Origin: Lewinellaceae bacterium
GTDB taxonomy: Bacteria > Bacteroidota > Bacteroidia > Chitinophagales > Saprospiraceae
Assembly: GCA_020636435.1 (NCBI GenBank)
Contig: JACJXX010000002.1
Coordinates: 1,860,001 to 1,924,000 of the forward strand
Reading direction: 5' to 3'
DNA length: 64,000 nucleotides
Of the stretch, positions 63,901-64,000 are shown piece by piece; the first letter of the stretch is position 1; each line of letters starts with the position of its first letter. A program made the position numbers and the translations under genes. Under the pieces are notes generated by a model, which was not told where the DNA came from, did not search any database, and saw only the letters and a list, made by a program, of their open reading frames with translations.

Positions 63901-64000
63901 TTCGGCGTGGTATTGCTGACTGATTTCTCCAGTTCCAGGTCGACCAATGCGTTCGGCTGGACATCCTGCCCGTCCCCGTCGTCTTCGTCGCCCGGGCCGT
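51840..64000 (-). CDS. Giant DUF11 repeat protein, N-terminal segment (5' end beyond window)
   Basis: An open frame of more than 4000 codons that reaches the window edge, so the start and signal peptide lie outside. In order: 15 units of the 141-aa DUF11 type (VDLELEKSVDNSTPNVGSNV; TNQGPSTATGVSVTDQLPSG; NGVDTDGDG acidic linker), a unique block with an SdrB-like domain (LGDFVWDDQDFDGVQDVGEP), two 133-aa units, eight more 141-aa units and then 133-aa units. The DTDGDG linkers resemble calcium-binding thrombospondin-3-type motifs. The last ~20 residues are out of frame because of scrambled junction 2. With the other two segments the gene exceeds 25 kb, coding for over 8,000 residues. Confidence 0.85.
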   Translation of the reverse strand, partial: GPGDEDDGDGQDVQPNALVDLELEKSVSNTTPNVGDNVTFTVVLTNQGPSTATGVSVGDQLPSGYIYVSNTTSQGSYNSGTGAWTVGTLTAGQSVTLTLTATVNAAGDYMNLAEVTAQNEPDIDSNPNNGVDTDGDGAVVDDPGDEDDGDGQDVQPNALVDLELEKSVDNSTPNVGSNVTFTVVLTNQGPSTATGVSVADQLPSGYTYISNTTSQGSYNSGTGAWDVGTLTAGQSVTLTLTATVNTAGDYMNLAEVTAQNEPDIDSNPNNGVDTDGDGAVVDDPGDEDDGDGQDVQPNAVVDLELEKSVDNSTPNVGSNVTFTVVLTNQGPSTATGVSVTDQLPSGYTYISNTASQGSYNSGTGAWNVGTLAAGQSVTLTLTATVNAAGDYMNLAEVTAQNEPDVDSNPNNGVDTDGDGAVVDDPGDEDDGDGQDVQPNAVVDLELEKSVDNSTPNVGSNVTFTVVLTNQGPSTATGVSVTDQLPSGYTYISNTASQGSYNSGTGAWDVGTLTAGQSVTLTITATVNVSGNYLNLAEVATQNEPDVDSNPGNGVDTDGDGDSTDDPGDEDDGDGAEVTPVPVIDLELEKTVNNTTPNVGDNVAFTVVLVNQGPNTATGVAVSDQLPSGYTYVGHTASDGTYNPGSGAWTVGTLSAGSSATLTITATVRAAGNYMNLAQVTNANQPDVDSTPNNGVDTDGDGSVVDDPGDEDDGDGQDVQPNAVVDLELEKSVNNTTPNVGDNVAFTVVLTNQGPSTATGVSVTDQLPSGYTYISNTASQGSYNSGTGAWNVGTLAAGQSVTLTLTATVRASGNYMNLAEVTAQNEPDIDSNPNNGVDTDGDGAVVDDPGDEDDGDGQDVLPNAVVDLELEKSVNNTAPQIGSNVTFTVVLTNQGPSTATGVSVSDQLPGGYTYVSHTTSQGSYNSGTGAWNVGTLAAGQSVTLTLTATVNAAGDYMNLAEVTAQNEPDVDSNPNNGVDTDGDGAVVDDPGDEDDGDGQDVQPNAVVDLELEKSVDNSTPNVGSNVTFTVVLTNQGPSTATGVSVTDQLPSGYTYISNTASQGSYNSGTGAWDVGTLTAGQSVTLTITATVNVSGNYLNLAEVATQNEPDVDSNPGNGVDTDGDGDSTDDPGDEDDGDGAEVFPVPVIDLELEKTVNNATPNVGDNVAFTVVLVNQGPSTATGVSVADQLPSGYAYVSNTASQGSYNSGTGDWTVGTLTAGQSVTLTITATVNVSGNYLNLAEVSAQNEPDVDSNPGNGVDTDGDGDSTDDPGDEDDGDGAETTPVPVIDLELEKTVNNATPNVGDNVTFTVVLVNQGPNTATGVAVSDQLPSGYTYVSHTASDGTYNPGSGAWTVGALAAGSSATLTITATVRAAGNYMNLAQVTNANQPDVDSTPNNGVDTDGDGNVVDDPGDEDDGDGQDVQPNALVDLELEKSVSNTTPNVGDNVTFTVVLTNQGPSTATGVSVGDQLPSGYIYVSNTTSQGSYNSGTGAWTVGTLTAGQSVTLTLTATVNAAGDYMNLAEVTAQNEPDIDSNPNNGVDTDGDGAVVDDPGDEDDGDGQDVLPNAVVDLELEKSVNNTAPQIGSNVTFTVVLTNQGPSTATGVSVSDQLPGGYTYVSHTTSQGSYNSGTGAWNVGTLTAGQSVTLTLTATVRASGNYMNLAQVTSANEPDIDSSPNNGVDTDGDGNLVDDPGDEDDGDGQDVTPGALVDLELEKSVDNATPNVGSNVTFTVVLTNQGPSTATGVSVTDQLPSGYTYISNTASQGSYNSGTGAWDVGTLTAGQSVTLTITATVNVSGNYLNLAEVATQNEPDVDSNPGNGVDTDGDGDSTDDPGDEDDGDGAEVTPVPVIDLELEKTVNNATPNVGDNVTFTVVLVNQGPNTATGVAVSDQLPSGYTYVGHTASDGTYNPGSGAWTVGALAAGSSATLTITATVRATGNYMNLAQVTNANQPDVDSTPNNGVDTDGDGNVVDDPGDEDDGDGQDVQPNALVDLELEKSVDNSTPNVGSNVTFTVVLTNQGPSTATGVSVGDQLPSGYTYISNTASQGAYNSGTGAWNVGTLTAGQSVTLTITATVNASVLPDAYLNLAEVTAQNEPDVDSNPNNGVDTDGDGNVVDDPGDEDDGDAAEVTVQLTASVDIEKSTNGQDADTAPGAIVAVPNGGATVNWQYVVTNTGTVGLSNVVVTDNQEGIVCTIPFLAAGASNTCNLSGPAQLGQYTNLATVTGQPVDGNGTPFGNPVTDSDPSNYAGIFINVEKVADRTEICAGEEVTFTLRVRMLGGVPGLQLRDVSVVDNNLANMLMPYGQYWMGGDLNGNGHIDFIDNNNDGASDEEFVWTYSLPYTQTTTNTAMDEATVWYVDPNTNQETNTGIVVMNTADVTVTVNQNLCASLGDFVWDDQDFDGVQDVGEPGIGGVTVNLLDGSGNFLQTTTTAPDGSYSFTDLVPGDYIVEFVTPGGYDATTPNVGNDALDSDAVGGQTGVINLSAGENDDTNDAGFYQLADLELIKLVNNSTPNVGDVVTFTITVFNQGPQPATGVAVEDVVPNGYSGVSNITGGGVLSGSTIAWSGLNIAVGGSVSLTFDATVNALGAGVSYLNVAQVTAADQFDPDSTPNNDDGDQSEDDEDNATVTPESADLELVKVVNDNAPNVGDVVTFTITVTNQGPSSATGVSVADVVPNGYSGIANISGGGTLSGSTITWSGLNITAGGNITLTFDATVEDPGAGVNYLNVAQVTTADQFDPDSTPNNDDGDQSEDDEDNEAVTPNAVVDLELEKSVNNTTPQVGSNVAFTVVLTNQGPSTATGVAVADQLPSGYTYVSHTTSQGSYVSSTGAWTVGTLTAGQSVTLTLTATVNATGDYMNLAEVTAQNEPDVDSNPNNGVDTDGDGSVVDDPGDEDDGDGQDVTPGALVDLELDKTVDNPTPNVGSNVAFTVSLTNQGPSTATGVTVGDQLPSGYAYVSSTASQGSYNAGTGTWDVGTLAAGQSVTLTITATVNASGNYVNLAEVLTQNEPDADSNPGNGVDTDGDGDSTNDPGDEDDGDGEEVFPVPVIDLELEKTVDNTSPNVGDNVTFTVVLTNQGPNMATGVAATDQLPSGYTYVSSTASDGTYNPATGLWTVGNLAAGGSATLAITATVNASGNYMNLAQVTNANQPDVDSTPNNGVDTDGDGNVVDDPGDEDDGDGQDVTPGAVVDLELEKTVDNATPVVGSNVAFTVTLTNQGPSTATGVAVTDQLPSGYAYAGFAASQGTYNNGTGAWNVGTLAAGGSATLTITATVNATGDYMNLAEVTAQNEPDVDSAPNNGVDTDGDGSVVDDPGDEDDGDGQDVAPNALVDLELEKSVNNTAPQVGSSVTFTVALTNQGPSTATNVAVTDQLPSGYSYTGFATSQGTYNNATGIWTVGTLAAGQTVTMTLTATVNATGDYMNLAEVTAVDQDDADSTPNNGVDTDGDGSVVDDPGDEDDGDGQDVTPGALVDLELDKTVDNPTPNVGSNVAFTVSLTNQGPSTATGVTVGDQLPSGYAYVSSTASQGSYNAGTGTWDVGTLAAGQSVTLTITATVNASGNYVNLAEVLTQNEPDADSTPGNGVDTDGDGDATNDPGDEDDGDGEEVFPVPVIDLELEKTVDNTSPNVGDNVTFTVSLANQGPNTATGVAVSDQLPSGYTYASSTASDGTYNPATGLWTVGNLAAGGSATLAITATVNASGNYMNLAQVTNANQPDVDSTPNNGVDTDGDGNVVDDPGDEDDGDGQDVTPGAVVDLELEKSVDNTTPVVGSNVAFTVTLTNQGPSTATGVAVTDQLPSGYAYAGFAASQGTYNNGTGVWTVGTLAAGQSVTLALTATVNATGDYMNLAEVTAQNEPDIDSNPNNGVDTDGDGSVVDDPGDEDDGDGQDVTPQSADLELVKTVSNTTPLVGEVVTFTITVTNQGPDNATGVAVQDAVPNGYTNITNINGFGTLSGNTITWSGLNIPAGGSASLTFNATVGAPGAGVSYVNVAQVTASNQFDPDSTPNNDDGDQSEDDEDSATVTPESADRAGENRKQHHAAGRRGSDLYLQ
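52320..64000 (-). repeat. Tandem 141-aa (423-bp) DUF11 units with 1692-bp higher-order repeats
   Basis: The unit length is 423 bp (for example 57919, 58342 and 58765, or 60034, 60457 and 60880, mark the same position). A block at 60684-61172 has the same sequence as 62376-62864, four units (1692 bp) apart. Units at 53476 and 55168 are related by the same 1692-bp shift. The sequence near 59551-59770 recurs at 63781-64000, ten units (4230 bp) away, with only a few changes. The run is broken at about 55.7-57.6 kb by 133-aa units and an SdrB-like island. Confidence 0.85.

Noticed and set aside
45600..64000. Regular DNA repeats taken as a possible CRISPR or satellite array
   Set aside because: The 399- and 423-bp units are codons of DUF11 domains in one frame. 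The repeats are long and contiguous, with no unique spacers.
1..64000. tRNA, rRNA, riboswitch or prophage genes
   Set aside because: I looked for typical tRNA arms, rRNA cores and phage structural proteins and saw none. A covariance-model search would be decisive.

Overview
The window looks like a chromosomal piece of a Bacteroidota bacterium, most probably of the Saprospiria (Lewinella/Phaeodactylibacter-like). The signs are type IX secretion (T9SS) sorting tails on two secreted proteins, TAnnTTTG-type promoters, a Reg_prop/Y_Y_Y sensor kinase paired with a LytTR regulator, a GYDIA-family GHMP kinase beside mevalonate/isoprenoid genes, giant DUF11 repeat proteins, and many intergenic palindromic repeats. 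The species assignment is inference. I saw no rRNA, tRNA or CRISPR array.

Region 1 (0-14 kb): a PAS-UbiA prenyltransferase fusion; a REP-associated tyrosine transposase (RAYT) surrounded by five copies of a REP-like palindrome; an alpha/beta hydrolase; a membrane class III nucleotide cyclase; a LytTR two-component pair; a small mobile element (159 bp); a ParE-type toxin broken by one extra base next to its antitoxin; a MuiA-like DUF4139 protein; a CnoX-like thioredoxin; and secreted hypotheticals.

Region 2 (14-25 kb): an MddA-like methyltransferase; a tandemly duplicated small gene whose second copy is split by a 131-bp element with perfect ends and a 7-bp target duplication; DinB and CGNR-type genes, the latter with a visible promoter and operator-like palindrome; a DUF389 membrane protein; a minus-strand isoprenoid cluster (type 2 IPP isomerase, HMG-CoA reductase, GYDIA GHMP kinase); an 8-bp G-rich minisatellite; and an ECF sigma factor with a probable anti-sigma partner.

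Region 3 (25-38.6 kb): mostly ordinary housekeeping and accessory genes (DUF4142 lipoprotein, LysE-type exporter, L-serine ammonia-lyase, HypF and HypE hydrogenase maturation factors, DUF151 nuclease with UVR motif, PdeM phosphoesterase, a lipoprotein, a T9SS-secreted PGRP-type amidase). A nested set of inverted repeats at about 33.1-33.6 kb carries the second copy of the 159-bp element.

Region 4 (38.7-64 kb): essentially one minus-strand gene for an enormous secreted repeat protein, running off the window end. From N- to C-terminus it has about 15 DUF11 units of 141 aa, an SdrB-like island, more 141-aa units, a run of 133-aa DUF11 units, 14 cysteine/aspartate-rich units of about 98 aa, HYR-like modules and a T9SS tail. 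Two short scrambled stretches (about 47.15-47.78 kb and 51.50-51.91 kb) break the reading frame into three pieces. They lie inside the most similar repeats and look more like assembly or consensus faults than biology.
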